This document shows, piece after piece, positions 7,946-18,169 of a stretch of DNA of 43,410 nucleotides (positions within the stretch are counted from its first letter, which is position 1; the number at the start of each line of letters is the position of its first letter). The position numbers and the translations under genes are program-made. The notes below the pieces were generated by a model. That model made no database searches. It was not told the origin of the DNA and was given only the letters and a program-made list of their open reading frames with translations. The stretch is from QNFN01 sp964195335 (GTDB lineage Bacteria > Pseudomonadota > Gammaproteobacteria > QNFN01). The DNA lies in assembly GCA_964195335.1 (NCBI GenBank), contig CAXMPC010000039.1, forward strand, positions 1 to 43,410, read 5' to 3'.

Positions 7946-8039
7946 GTGATCCGGGTCGTTGCACGCAGGTGCCAAGGCGGTTAGGTTAGGCGCCTTCCAC
8001 CCGTCCTGCGGGTCAGCTGATCGACATCTGGAGAACATC

Positions 8040-9032
8040 ATGGACAAGTTCCGCGCCTTCCGCATACATGCCAGTAAAGAGGGCACCAGCGCCGGTTTCG
8101 AGCAGATGGCCGTCGATGACCTGACGCCGGGCGAGGTGGTGATCAAGGCGGCCTGGTCGGATATCAATTACAAGGATGCGCTGGCCGCCACCGGCAAGGG
8201 GCGCATCCTGCGAACCTCGCCGCTGAATGGCGGTATCGACGTCTCCGGCCACGTGGCCAGCTCGACCGATCCGCGCTTCAAGGAGGGTGACGCCGTCATC
8301 GTCTGCGGCTGCGGTCTCTCCGAGACCATCGACGGCGGTTATGCCGAGTACGCCCGCGTTCCGGCCTGGAGCGTGGTACCGCTGCCTGACGGGCTGACGC
8401 TGCGCGACGCCATGGCGATAGGTACCGCCGGCTTCACTGCCGCGATCGCGGTGCAGCGCATGGAGGACAACGGCCAGGTACCCGAGACCGGCCCGATCGT
8501 CGTCACCGGGGCCACCGGTGGCGTCGGCAGCTACGCCATCGACATGCTTGCGGGACGCGGCTACGAAGTGCTCGCCTTCACCGGCAAGAGCGAGCAGGAG
8601 CCCTACCTGAAGGAACTTGGCGCCAGTGGATTGCTCGACCGCAACGCCATCGAAATGGGGGGCAAGCCGCTGGAGAATGCGCAGTGGGGCGGAGCGGTCG
8701 ACAGCGTCGGTGGCGAGACCCTCGCCTGGCTGACACGGACCACCAACGTCTGGGGCAACATCGCCTCCATCGGCCTGGCTGGCGGTTTCAAACTCGAGAC
8801 CACGGTGATGCCCTTCATCCTGCGTGGTGTCAGCCTGCTAGGCATCAACTCGGTCGAGTGCCCGCAGTACGTGCGTGAGCGTGCCTGGAGCCGCCTGGCC
8901 AGCGACCTGCGGCCGCGTCACCTCGATACCATCGCCAACCGGGAGGTGAGTCTGAGCGAGTTGCCTGGCGTGTTCGAGGAGTACACCGATGGTGCGGTGA
9001 CCGGTCGCACGGTGGTGCGCATCGACGATTGA
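8040..9032 (+). CDS. acuI: AcuI/YhdH-family zinc-free quinone oxidoreductase (acryloyl-CoA reductase type)
   Basis: Medium-chain dehydrogenase/reductase likely to reduce acryloyl-CoA or a similar enone with NADPH. The 330-residue product shows the YhdH/AcuI hallmarks SDINYKD (40-46), GGIDVSG (64-70), AIGTAGFTAA (127-136), the dinucleotide-binding GATGGVGS (157-164), and IGLAGG and LLGINSVECP in the C-terminal part. The zinc-ligand pattern of classical alcohol dehydrogenases is absent, as expected for this branch. The ATG at 8040 has GGAG six bases upstream. It is divergent from the hydrogenase operon. The family is firm, the physiological substrate less so. Confidence 0.88.
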   Translation: MDKFRAFRIHASKEGTSAGFEQMAVDDLTPGEVVIKAAWSDINYKDALAATGKGRILRTSPLNGGIDVSGHVASSTDPRFKEGDAVIVCGCGLSETIDGGYAEYARVPAWSVVPLPDGLTLRDAMAIGTAGFTAAIAVQRMEDNGQVPETGPIVVTGATGGVGSYAIDMLAGRGYEVLAFTGKSEQEPYLKELGASGLLDRNAIEMGGKPLENAQWGGAVDSVGGETLAWLTRTTNVWGNIASIGLAGGFKLETTVMPFILRGVSLLGINSVECPQYVRERAWSRLASDLRPRHLDTIANREVSLSELPGVFEEYTDGAVTGRTVVRIDD

Positions 9033-9056
9033 CTATATTCGGAACACCGGTACACA
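9029..9056 (+). promoter_or_regulatory. Possible promoter of the first lipoprotein gene
   Basis: TTGACT (9029-9034), overlapping the acuI stop, lies 16 bp before TACACA (9051-9056). The lipoprotein ATG is 43 bp further on. The -10 is a weak match. Confidence 0.3.
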
Positions 9057-9099
9057 GCGGGACTCTAACCGGGACCGGATCACTGGCGGAGACGACGGC

Positions 9100-9666
9100 A
9101 TGAAGAACCAAGGCCTGCTTCTCATCACCCTGGCCGTGGGACTGCTGACCGGCTGCAGTGCCGGATTACGTGTCGACAATGATGCCTCGCGCTTTTTCAC
9201 CCCGGGACCCGAGGCTCGTGTGGTGCTGCTGCAGGACGTGAACCTGCCGCCCAGGCAATTGCGGGCCTTTTTCCAGGACGGCAATCAGGTCGGGCGCCGG
9301 GAGATCAATCCCCGCTTCCCGAACTGCGACCTGGAACTCAATACCCTCGGGCGTGAGGCGAGAACGGTACCTCCAGGCAGCTACGCCATCACCCGCACCG
9401 TGCGCCGCCACGCCCACCTGAGCAGCCTCGAGCCGGTGCAACTGGCGGCGCTCGAACCCGTTGCGCTGGAGCTGGCGCAGCGGTCCACCGGAGCCCCGGC
9501 GATCAACTTCCAGACCCAGTTTTTCCTCAAACCGTTGCAGGGTGGGACGGACGACATCCGCGCCCTCAACTGTTCGCGTTGGGGGGATCCTGGAAGCATC
9601 GAAAGCTACCTGACCCCCGATGAGATCGCCCAAGCACTCGGCGAGATCGGTCGCCTGGAATTCTGA
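9100..9666 (+). CDS. Predicted lipoprotein, tandem copy 1
   Basis: I do not recognise a named family. The 188-residue product has a lipoprotein signal with lipobox LLTGC, lipidation at Cys19. The mature part contains SEQ-like blocks shared with the next gene: an EARVVLLQDV segment, LPPRQLRAFFQDG, PNCDLELNTL, a PPGSYAI turn, FFLKPLQGGTDDIRALNCS, and a C-terminal IAQALGEIGRLEF. Two mature cysteines (in PNC and LNC) are conserved between the copies and could form a disulfide, which fits export. It has GGAG ten bases before the ATG. Residue 2 of the mature protein is Ser, which does not argue for inner-membrane retention. Confidence 0.8.
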   Translation: MKNQGLLLITLAVGLLTGCSAGLRVDNDASRFFTPGPEARVVLLQDVNLPPRQLRAFFQDGNQVGRREINPRFPNCDLELNTLGREARTVPPGSYAITRTVRRHAHLSSLEPVQLAALEPVALELAQRSTGAPAINFQTQFFLKPLQGGTDDIRALNCSRWGDPGSIESYLTPDEIAQALGEIGRLEF

Positions 9667-9749
9667 CGTCCTGTCCTGGCACGTGGCCGGGTCGGGTCAA
9701 TCCAGGTCGTGGGTGATCCGGGATTCAGTAATCGTTTCGGAGTGAGCAC

Positions 9750-10304
9750 ATGAAGACGTTGCGTATGCTGTCCGTCCTGGTAACAGGAGGTGTATTGGCT
9801 GGCTGTGCAGGCGTTTCCATGCAGGTCGACAACAGAACCTCGCCCTATTTCAATCCCGGGTCCGAGGCCCGCGTGGTCATGATGCAGGATGCCAGCGTGC
9901 CGCCGAACCAGCTGCGCGCCTTCTTCCAGTACGGACAGCAGATCGCACTCAGGGATATCAATCCTCACTACCCGAACTGCAATCTGGAACTCAACACCCT
10001 TGCGGCCGAGGGCAGGACGATCCCGGCTGGCAGCTATGCTGTGATCCGCACCCAGCGGGACCATGCGCCGCTCGCCAGTGTCGAATCGGTCCGGGTGGCG
10101 GCGCTGGGATTTGCGATGTGGCCCGGTGGCAGCCCGACCATCAATTTCGAGACCCGCTTTTTCCTCAAGCCGATGAAGGGTGGAACCGAGGATATTCGCG
10201 CCCTGAACTGCTCGCAGTGGGGCGAGCCGGGCGGGATCACCGATTACCCGACACCGCAGGAGATCGCCCAGGCGCTGGGCAAGACCGGTCGCCTCGAGTA
10301 CTGA
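9750..10304 (+). CDS. Predicted lipoprotein, tandem copy 2
   Basis: A 184-residue paralogue of the preceding gene; by eye well over half the aligned positions match. The lipobox is VLAGC, with lipidation at Cys19. The shared blocks appear as SEARVVMMQDASVPPNQLRA, PNCNLELNTL, PAGSYAVIRT, FFLKPMKGGTEDIRALNCS and IAQALGKTGRLEY, including both mature cysteines. GGAG lies seven bases before the ATG. The 83-bp gap to copy 1 contains no obvious promoter, so the two are probably co-transcribed. The function is unknown; the pair looks like an old tandem duplication whose copies have diverged. Confidence 0.8.
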   Translation: MKTLRMLSVLVTGGVLAGCAGVSMQVDNRTSPYFNPGSEARVVMMQDASVPPNQLRAFFQYGQQIALRDINPHYPNCNLELNTLAAEGRTIPAGSYAVIRTQRDHAPLASVESVRVAALGFAMWPGGSPTINFETRFFLKPMKGGTEDIRALNCSQWGEPGGITDYPTPQEIAQALGKTGRLEY

Positions 10305-10346
10305 TGTGTTCAGGTCATCGTCCGGCAGCGTGAGCCGGGTGATCGC

Positions 10347-11648
10347 TCAGTCCAGGCCGTGGACGATGCGCGGCCAGTAATCACCGTAGGCGAAAGCCGG
10401 GCTGTGGTGCGGATGGTGGCAGCTGGCGCAGGCCTTGGTGGCCACCCGTTTCCCGGGATAGGATTCTCCCGCCGTCGCAACGTGCTCCCGGCCGGGTCCG
10501 TGACATGACTCGCACTGGACGTTGGCGAGAGTCGGTGTCTCGTCCATGGCCAGAAAACCCCCGTCCTTGCCGAAGCCGACGCTGTGGCAGACGACGCAGT
10601 TTGGGTCGAACGCCTTGCCTACCTCTTCCAGGGCGCCGAGGGCTCCAGCGTGGCGCGACGCCTGCCAGGCGGCAGCGGCCCCCTGGTGGCAGACCGTGCA
10701 GGTCTTGCTGCCGGTGAACGGGCTGGCACCCGCCGCACGCGCCTTGCGTGCCTCGACCGAGCGCATGTAGTCCTTGCGCAGGGCGTCGTTGTAGGCCGCG
10801 TACCAGTCGGCCAGCCGGGCGGCGTCTTGGACGCTGTCGGTCAAATCGACCGTGCTCGCCTGCCACTTCTTGATACGGCCGTCGGCTTGGAGGTCGATAT
10901 CTACCCTGCCCAGGCGCATGCCGCGGGTGCCTGGGCTCAGCACCAGCATGTTTCCGAGCTGGTGGGCCTCGCCCGGATTCTCGGGTGTCGCGGCGACCAG
11001 CAGCAGGTTGACGTCTGCCAGCGGCAACTCGTTCTGGGCCCGCTCCAGCGGTAGCGTCGTCGCCAGCAGGGTGGTCTCGCCGAGGGCCCGGGCACTGGCC
11101 AGTGCGGCCGCCAGTTCGTCCGTGTCAGCGCTCACCTCGCGTTGGTCACCGGCCATCTTCTGCAGCGGTGATGCCGCCGGATCGAGCCACTGGAACAGCC
11201 GCAGGCGCATGCCGTTCCGAACGATCGGCTGCGATGACGGCAAGTCATCCCCGGCCCAGTTGCTGACGACGTAGGGCAGGGCGTGCTTATCGAGGAATCC
11301 ACGCCCGTAGACCAGGTCGGGCCACTGCACGCCCACGCCGTCGTAGTCGAGCGCCTCGAGCCCGGAGAGGATGAAGCGGGCCTTGATCCGGTCGGCGCCG
11401 ATGGCTGCCGTAAGCAGGCCACCGGTGGTGATCACGACCGGGTCGACCCCCTCGGCACGCAGGCCGTCGAGGTAGGTGGCGCGCCGTGAGATGCCGCCGT
11501 AGTCGGTCTCCGCGGTGCAGCCGCACGGCTCGAGTTCGCCGTCGAGGTTGCCGGTGTAGATCAGTGTCAGCGGGGTCGTGTTGGCGACGGTCGAGATTGC
11601 CAGCAGCACGAGGCCGAGCAGGTGCTGCCGCAGTTCAGGGACGAGCAT
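10347..11648 (-). CDS. UshA-like (degenerate metallophosphatase) domain fused to tetraheme cytochrome c
   Basis: The 433-residue exported protein has a hydrophobic N-terminal signal (LLGLVLLAISTVANT), a domain resembling the 5'-nucleotidase/SoxB metallophosphatases, and four C-terminal heme c sites: CTVCH (317-321), CVVCH (351-355), CESCH (379-383) and CASCH (407-411). The phosphatase start reads YTGNLDGELEPCGC (31-44), where active enzymes have an Asp-x-His metal motif, so hydrolysis is doubtful. TEC-type GISRRATYLDGLR follows as in relatives. The ATG at 11648 overlaps the hflD end by 14 bp, placing the gene last in an mnmA-hflD transcript. It probably works as a periplasmic electron carrier or reductase; the partner is unknown. 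Confidence 0.82.
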   Translation of the reverse strand: MLVPELRQHLLGLVLLAISTVANTTPLTLIYTGNLDGELEPCGCTAETDYGGISRRATYLDGLRAEGVDPVVITTGGLLTAAIGADRIKARFILSGLEALDYDGVGVQWPDLVYGRGFLDKHALPYVVSNWAGDDLPSSQPIVRNGMRLRLFQWLDPAASPLQKMAGDQREVSADTDELAAALASARALGETTLLATTLPLERAQNELPLADVNLLLVAATPENPGEAHQLGNMLVLSPGTRGMRLGRVDIDLQADGRIKKWQASTVDLTDSVQDAARLADWYAAYNDALRKDYMRSVEARKARAAGASPFTGSKTCTVCHQGAAAAWQASRHAGALGALEEVGKAFDPNCVVCHSVGFGKDGGFLAMDETPTLANVQCESCHGPGREHVATAGESYPGKRVATKACASCHHPHHSPAFAYGDYWPRIVHGLD

Positions 11649-12264
11649 GGCCGATTTCCAGCAAGAGTTCCTTGGCACGGGTGACGGTCTTGCGTGCCTG
11701 GAGCAGCAGCTGCACCCGGCTGCCGCCGCACTGGTGCCAGAGCACGCCGGCGCGCACGCCGGCCAACAGCAGGGCGCGAATCCGGTTGGCGATCTCCGGA
11801 CGGTTCAGCTGGTTCGGCTCACCGGTGACCATGATCCGCGGGCTCAGCGTGCTGACGGTCTCGCTGTAGGCGTCGGCCAGGCAGGCGAGCACGCTCGGGT
11901 CGGTCAGCGGTACGTTAGCTGTCAGCGCCTGTGCCTCGCGCACCCCGTCGCGGACGCGCGCCAGCAGGTCGGAGCGGGCGCGTAAACGCCTCTCGAGCTG
12001 GAGCAGGTTGATGACGTAGCGCTGCTCGAGCGGGTTTCGCTCGCGACCGATCTGGCGCTCGATCTGGCGCAGGCCGGTCTCGACTCCTGCCAGTGAGCCG
12101 AAGACGTCGTGAGTCGATCCGGCATCGAGTTTCAGCACGCTGCCGATGCTCGCTTCGAGCGCGGCCTGGTCGGCCATGCCGTGCTGGGCGATGCGGTTGA
12201 CGAGGTGGGCCGCCTGCAGGACGCCGGCCATGGCTATGACGCGATTATCGAATGATTTCAACAT
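11635..12264 (-). CDS. hflD: High frequency lysogenization protein HflD homologue
   Basis: The 209-residue, mostly helical protein matches HflD (YcfC), which in E. coli lies directly downstream of mnmA and affects lambda CII stability. Its cellular role elsewhere is unclear. Recognisable blocks are NRVIAMAGVLQAAHLVNRIA at the N-terminus, ERNPLEQRYVINLLQLERRL in the middle and RIRALLLAGVRAGVLWHQCG near the C-terminus, with length close to the E. coli protein (213 residues). It follows mnmA after 24 bp and overlaps the tetraheme gene by 14 bp. In E. coli purB follows instead, so the downstream neighbour has changed. Confidence 0.9.
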   Translation of the reverse strand: MLKSFDNRVIAMAGVLQAAHLVNRIAQHGMADQAALEASIGSVLKLDAGSTHDVFGSLAGVETGLRQIERQIGRERNPLEQRYVINLLQLERRLRARSDLLARVRDGVREAQALTANVPLTDPSVLACLADAYSETVSTLSPRIMVTGEPNQLNRPEIANRIRALLLAGVRAGVLWHQCGGSRVQLLLQARKTVTRAKELLLEIGHARP

Positions 12265-12288
12265 GTAATAGTATATATTATAAGTTAA

Positions 12289-13377
12289 TTATAGGGATAA
12301 AGGTTGCTCGATTACCGCGCCGCCAAGGCATTCGTCATGGTCGTAAAATACCACCGACTGGCCTGGTGTGACCGCCCGCTGCGGCGTGGCAAAGCCTACC
12401 CTGATCCGGTCATCGTCGTCCCCCTCGATCCGGCAGGGAACGTCCGCCATGCGGTAGCGGACCTTGGCCGTGCATTCGAACGGCAGGGCTGGCGGGCCTC
12501 CGATCCAGTGCACCTGCGTGGCGTCGAGGCCATCGCTCATCAACAGCGGGTGGTCGTGGCCCTGGGCCACCAGCAGTACGTTCTCCTCCAGCCGTTTGCC
12601 GACGACATACCACGGGGTGCCGTCGGCATCGCGCCGTCCGCCGATGCCGAGTCCCTGGCGCTGGCCGAGGGTGTAGTACATCAAGCCGTCGTGACGCCCG
12701 ACCTCGGAGCCGTCGGGAGTCTGTATCGTGCCAGGTTGCGCCGGCAGGAAGCGCATCAGGAACTCCTTGAAGCGGCGCTCGCCGATGAAACAGATGCCGG
12801 TACTGTCGCGTCGGTCGTGGGTGGCCAGGCCGGCCTCACGCGCGATCCGGCGCACGGCCGATTTCTCCAGTTCGCCTACGGGGAAGCGGGCATGGGCCAA
12901 TTGGGTCTGGTCCAGGGCGTGCAGGAAGTAGCTCTGGTCCTTGCCCGGATCACGGCCGCGCAGCAACCGCCAACGGCCGCCTGCGTGGGCGACACGGGCG
13001 TAATGGCCGGTGGCTATGCCGCTGGCGCCGTGGGCCAGGGCGTGGTCGAGGAAGGCACGGAACTTGATCTCACGGTTGCAGAGGATGTCCGGGTTGGGTG
13101 TGCGCCCGGTGCGGTACTCGGCGAGGAAGTGCTCGAACACCCGTTCCCAGTAATCGTGGGCGAAGTTGACCGCATGCAGTGGGATCCCGAGTCGCTCCAC
13201 GACCCCCTGGGCATCGGCCAGGTCGACTGCCGCGGCGCAGTAGTCGGCATCGTCGTCCTCTTCCCAGTTCTTCATGAACAGTGCTTCGACCGGGACGCCG
13301 TCGCGCTGCAGCAGCAGGGCGGCGACCGAGGAGTCGACACCGCCGGAGAGGCCGACCATGACCATCGCGTCCGTCAC
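12289..13377 (-). CDS. mnmA: tRNA-specific 2-thiouridylase MnmA
   Basis: Puts sulfur on U34 of Glu, Gln and Lys tRNAs, using ATP and a persulfide relay. The 362-residue product has the PP-loop SGGVDSS near residues 10-16, the two catalytic cysteines in PDILCNREIKF and STGICFIGERRF, GHYARV, KDQSYFLH and YTLGQRQGLGIGG. These and the C-terminal RYR, GQSVVFYD elements are all in place, so it looks intact. It is divergent from icd across a 363-bp region. The 24 bp between its stop and hflD are strikingly AT-rich for this genome. Confidence 0.96.
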   Translation of the reverse strand: MTDAMVMVGLSGGVDSSVAALLLQRDGVPVEALFMKNWEEDDDADYCAAAVDLADAQGVVERLGIPLHAVNFAHDYWERVFEHFLAEYRTGRTPNPDILCNREIKFRAFLDHALAHGASGIATGHYARVAHAGGRWRLLRGRDPGKDQSYFLHALDQTQLAHARFPVGELEKSAVRRIAREAGLATHDRRDSTGICFIGERRFKEFLMRFLPAQPGTIQTPDGSEVGRHDGLMYYTLGQRQGLGIGGRRDADGTPWYVVGKRLEENVLLVAQGHDHPLLMSDGLDATQVHWIGGPPALPFECTAKVRYRMADVPCRIEGDDDDRIRVGFATPQRAVTPGQSVVFYDHDECLGGAVIEQPLSL

Positions 13378-13740
13378 GGGGTCAACTGCCGCGGGTCTCG
13401 GTCACTGGAGGTATGGCGTTGACCAGCCTGGGCTGGCCTGCTCGGGAAGCGCAGGCAGCTTGATCAAGAGCGCCCGGGGCATGGCTTATCCAGGGGGCAT
13501 GGCACGGCGTCACGCCTTGCGACAGCGGGAAGATGGAGCATTTCATCGGCGCGAACATAGCACAGCACTGGTCGCTACTGGCCGCGTTTTCGGCCGTTTT
13601 CGACACGGCTTGACGGGAGTAAGCGGCGGCTCGCGACCCATAACGGTTCATTATGGAGGCTATAGAATTCATGTATTCGAGAGTGTAGAATTAATAGCTT
13701 CGATTTCATCTGTCGTGAGCAACCACCGGGACCCTATGCC
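13378..13740. other. 363-bp intergenic region between mnmA and icd
   Basis: Divergent control region. I see no convincing gene: the frames open here have no recognisable motifs. The icd-proximal 100 bases are AT-richer, with TATAGAAT (around 13662) and a second TAGAATT (around 13686) that could be -10 elements, but no good -35 partner. The mnmA and icd promoters must lie here. Confidence 0.5.
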
Positions 13741-14997
13741 ATGAGCTACGAAAAGATTGTCGTGCCCTCCGAGGGCGAGCAGATTACCGTCAACGCTGAC
13801 TACTCGCTGAACGTACCGGATCAGCCGATCATCCCCTTTATCGAGGGTGATGGCATCGGTGTCGACGTCTCGCCCGTGATGGTCAAGGTGACCGACGCGG
13901 CCGTAGCCAAGGCCTACGGCGGCCAGCGCAAGATCGCGTGGATGGAGGTCTACGCCGGCGAAAAGGCGACCAAGGTCTACGCTCCGGACACTTGGCTGCC
14001 CGACGAGACCCTCGATGCGGTCCGCGACTACGTCGTCTCGATCAAGGGACCGCTGACCACGCCGGTTGGCGGTGGCATCCGCTCGCTGAACGTCGCCCTG
14101 CGCCAGCAGCTCGACCTCTATGTCTGCCTGCGCCCGGTACGCTACTACACCGGCACGCCGAGTCCGCTGCGCGAGCCTGAGAAGACCGACATGGTCATTT
14201 TCCGCGAGAACTCCGAGGACATCTACGCCGGGGTCGAGTGGGAGGAGGGCACCCCCGAGGTCAAGAAGGTCATCGACTTCCTGCGCAACGAAATGGGCGC
14301 GACCAAGATCCGCTTCCCGGATAGCTCCGGCATCGGCATCAAGCCGATTTCGCGCGAGGGCACCGAGCGCCTGGTGCGCAAGGCGCTGCAGTACACCATC
14401 GACAACGACCGCCCGTCGATGACGCTGGTGCACAAGGGCAACATCATGAAGTTCACCGAAGGCGGCTTCCGCGACTGGGGCTACGCACTGGCCAAGAACG
14501 AGTTTGGCGCCACCGAGATCGGTGGCGGCCCGTGGTGCAGCTTCAAGAATCCCAAGACCGGCAAAGAGATTGTCGTCAAGGACGTCATCGCCGACGCCTT
14601 CCTGCAGCAGATCCTGTTGCGCCCGGAGGAGTACGACGTCATTTCGACCATGAACCTCAACGGTGATTACATCTCCGACGCCCTGGCGGCGCAGGTCGGC
14701 GGCATCGGCATCGCGCCGGGCGCCAACCTTTCCGATACCATCGGCATGTTCGAGGCGACCCACGGTACGGCGCCGAAGTATGCCGGCCAGGACAAGGTCA
14801 ACCCCGGCTCGCTGGTCCTCTCCGCCGAGATGATGCTGCGCCACATGGGTTGGTCCGAGGCTGCCGACCTGGTGGTCAAGGGCATGGGCGGCGCCATCGC
14901 TGCCAAGACCGTCACCTACGACCTCGAACGGCTCATGGACGAGGCTACCCTGCTCAGCTGTTCCGGTTTCGGCGACGCCATCATCGAAAACATGTGA
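13741..14997 (+). CDS. icd: Isocitrate dehydrogenase, NADP-dependent
   Basis: TCA-cycle enzyme converting isocitrate to 2-oxoglutarate and CO2 with NADP. The 418-residue product aligns throughout with E. coli Icd (416 residues): IEGDGIG at residues 34-40, GGGIRSLNVALRQ with Ser115 at the place of the phospho-regulated Ser113, FRENSEDIYAG, KGNIMKFTEG, and ATHGTAPKYAGQDKVNPGS, whose Lys-Tyr pair gives NADP preference in the E. coli enzyme. No AceK gene is in the window, so regulation by phosphorylation is open. A terminator hairpin follows directly. Confidence 0.97.
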   Translation: MSYEKIVVPSEGEQITVNADYSLNVPDQPIIPFIEGDGIGVDVSPVMVKVTDAAVAKAYGGQRKIAWMEVYAGEKATKVYAPDTWLPDETLDAVRDYVVSIKGPLTTPVGGGIRSLNVALRQQLDLYVCLRPVRYYTGTPSPLREPEKTDMVIFRENSEDIYAGVEWEEGTPEVKKVIDFLRNEMGATKIRFPDSSGIGIKPISREGTERLVRKALQYTIDNDRPSMTLVHKGNIMKFTEGGFRDWGYALAKNEFGATEIGGGPWCSFKNPKTGKEIVVKDVIADAFLQQILLRPEEYDVISTMNLNGDYISDALAAQVGGIGIAPGANLSDTIGMFEATHGTAPKYAGQDKVNPGSLVLSAEMMLRHMGWSEAADLVVKGMGGAIAAKTVTYDLERLMDEATLLSCSGFGDAIIENM

Positions 14998-15002
14998 ATC
15001 TC

Positions 15003-15044
15003 GCGGCCGGGCCCCTGTCCGGGTGCCCGGCCGCCACCTTTTCC
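15003..15044 (+). terminator. Rho-independent terminator after icd
   Basis: GCGGCCGGGC (15003-15012) and GCCCGGCCGC (15025-15034) form a perfect 10-bp GC stem with a 12-base loop, followed by a short T-rich stretch (CACCTTTTCC). It starts 5 bp after the icd stop. Confidence 0.75.
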
Positions 15045-15123
15045 GATACCTCCACACGTCCCGTCCTGTTGAACCGGGCCGCCCAGTGCGTGTCCAATCC
15101 AGCGGTCAGGGCCTCGTGCCAGC

Positions 15124-15152
15124 TTGAGCCTGCGGTGCCCATGGCGTAACCT
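15124..15152 (+). promoter_or_regulatory. Possible clpS-clpA promoter
   Basis: TTGAGC (15124-15129) and TAACCT (15147-15152) are 17 bp apart, 44 bp upstream of the clpS ATG. A TAGAAT at 15183-15188 is an alternative -10 that would leave almost no leader. Confidence 0.3.
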
Positions 15153-15196
15153 CGCCGCGCGCCGGCGGTTGCCGGCATGATCTAGAATTGACGGCG

Positions 15197-15520
15197 ATGA
15201 GCAACTCGAAACGGAACGAGCGACACGGGCAAGGGCTCGCGGTAGAAAAGGTACGGCCAAAGCTGAAACGGCCGCCAATGTTCCGCGTCCTGCTGGTCAA
15301 CGACGATTTCACGCCGATGGAGTTCGTGGTGCACATCCTGCAGACCTTCTTCAGCATGAACCGCGAGAAGGCGACCCAGATCATGCTCCACGTCCACACC
15401 CGGGGTAAGGGTATTTGCGGCGTCTACACTCATGATGTGGCCGAGACCAAGGTCGGCCAGGTCAATACCTACTCTCGCAAGCACGAGCATCCGCTGCTGT
15501 GCACCATGGAGGAAGCGTGA
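15197..15520 (+). CDS. clpS: ATP-dependent Clp protease adaptor ClpS
   Basis: N-recognin adaptor that delivers N-degron substrates to ClpAP. The 107-residue product has a flexible basic N-terminus and the ClpS core: KRPPMFRVLLVNDDFTPMEF, with the Asn-Asp-Asp (NDDFTPMEFV) substrate-binding motif, then HILQTFF, ATQIMLHVHTRGKG, and CGVYTHDVAETKV. These contain the residues that bind the N-terminal amine and side chain. I chose the ATG at 15197; a TTG nine bases upstream is also possible. clpA follows after 28 bp, and bpt and aat, which make N-degrons, lie about 3 kb away. Confidence 0.95.
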   Translation: MSNSKRNERHGQGLAVEKVRPKLKRPPMFRVLLVNDDFTPMEFVVHILQTFFSMNREKATQIMLHVHTRGKGICGVYTHDVAETKVGQVNTYSRKHEHPLLCTMEEA

Positions 15521-15548
15521 ACCCAGGAGCGAGCGTGACGGTGAGATT

Positions 15549-17843
<2,295 letters not shown>

Positions 17844-17863
17844 TCGATCGTCCGGAGACGGGC

Positions 17864-18082
17864 TCAGCGAGCGCGGTAGACGATGCGACCCTTGCTCAGG
17901 TCGTACGGGGTCAGTTCGACCTTGACCGAATCGCCGCGCAGGATGCGGATGTAGTGCTTGCGCATCTTGCCGGAGATGTGCGCGGTCACGACGTGATCGT
18001 TTTCCAGCTTTACGCGGAACATGGTGTTGGGCAGGGTCTCGACGACCGTGCCTTCCATTTCAATGTGTTCTTCTTTCGCCAT
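17864..18082 (-). CDS. infA: Translation initiation factor IF-1
   Basis: The 72-residue S1/OB-fold protein binds the ribosomal A site during initiation. The sequence matches the family end to end: MAKEEHIEMEGTVVETLPNT, FRVKLEN, HISGKMRKHYIRIL, GDSVKVELTPYDLSKGRI and a terminal VYRAR. The ATG at 18082 gives the standard length; the open frame continues 23 codons upstream but into the promoter. It is convergent with clpA, with a 20-bp gap, and downstream of bpt on the same strand, the usual gammaproteobacterial arrangement. Confidence 0.98.
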   Translation of the reverse strand: MAKEEHIEMEGTVVETLPNTMFRVKLENDHVVTAHISGKMRKHYIRILRGDSVKVELTPYDLSKGRIVYRAR

Positions 18083-18128
18083 CAAGTTTCCAGCAGTCTC
18101 AGGCGCGAGGCGCCATTGGAGGCCAGCT

Positions 18129-18156
18129 ATTATGGCCAAAATGGCCCACATGGCAA
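18129..18156 (-). promoter_or_regulatory. Candidate infA promoter
   Basis: On the minus strand TTGCCA (18151-18156) and CATAAT (18129-18134) are spaced 16 bp apart in the 87 bp between bpt and infA. This leaves an untranslated leader of about 40 bases that holds a GGCGC-GAG-GCGCC hairpin near 18103. Confidence 0.5.
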
Positions 18157-18169
18157 GGTTTTTCCAACG

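Noticed and set aside
7863..8039. FNR or CRP site upstream of the hydrogenase operon
   Set aside because: No TTGAT-N4-ATCAA or TGTGA-N6-TCACA pattern; only the TGATT-N10-AATCA repeat, listed separately.
12304..13422. 372-codon open frame on the plus strand
   Set aside because: Antisense to mnmA; shadow.
13382..13672. Possible small gene between mnmA and icd
   Set aside because: No ribosome-binding site and no recognisable motif; I treat the region as control sequence.
13669..15057. 462-codon open frame on the minus strand
   Set aside because: Antisense to icd, whose identity is certain; no motif in the minus-strand product.
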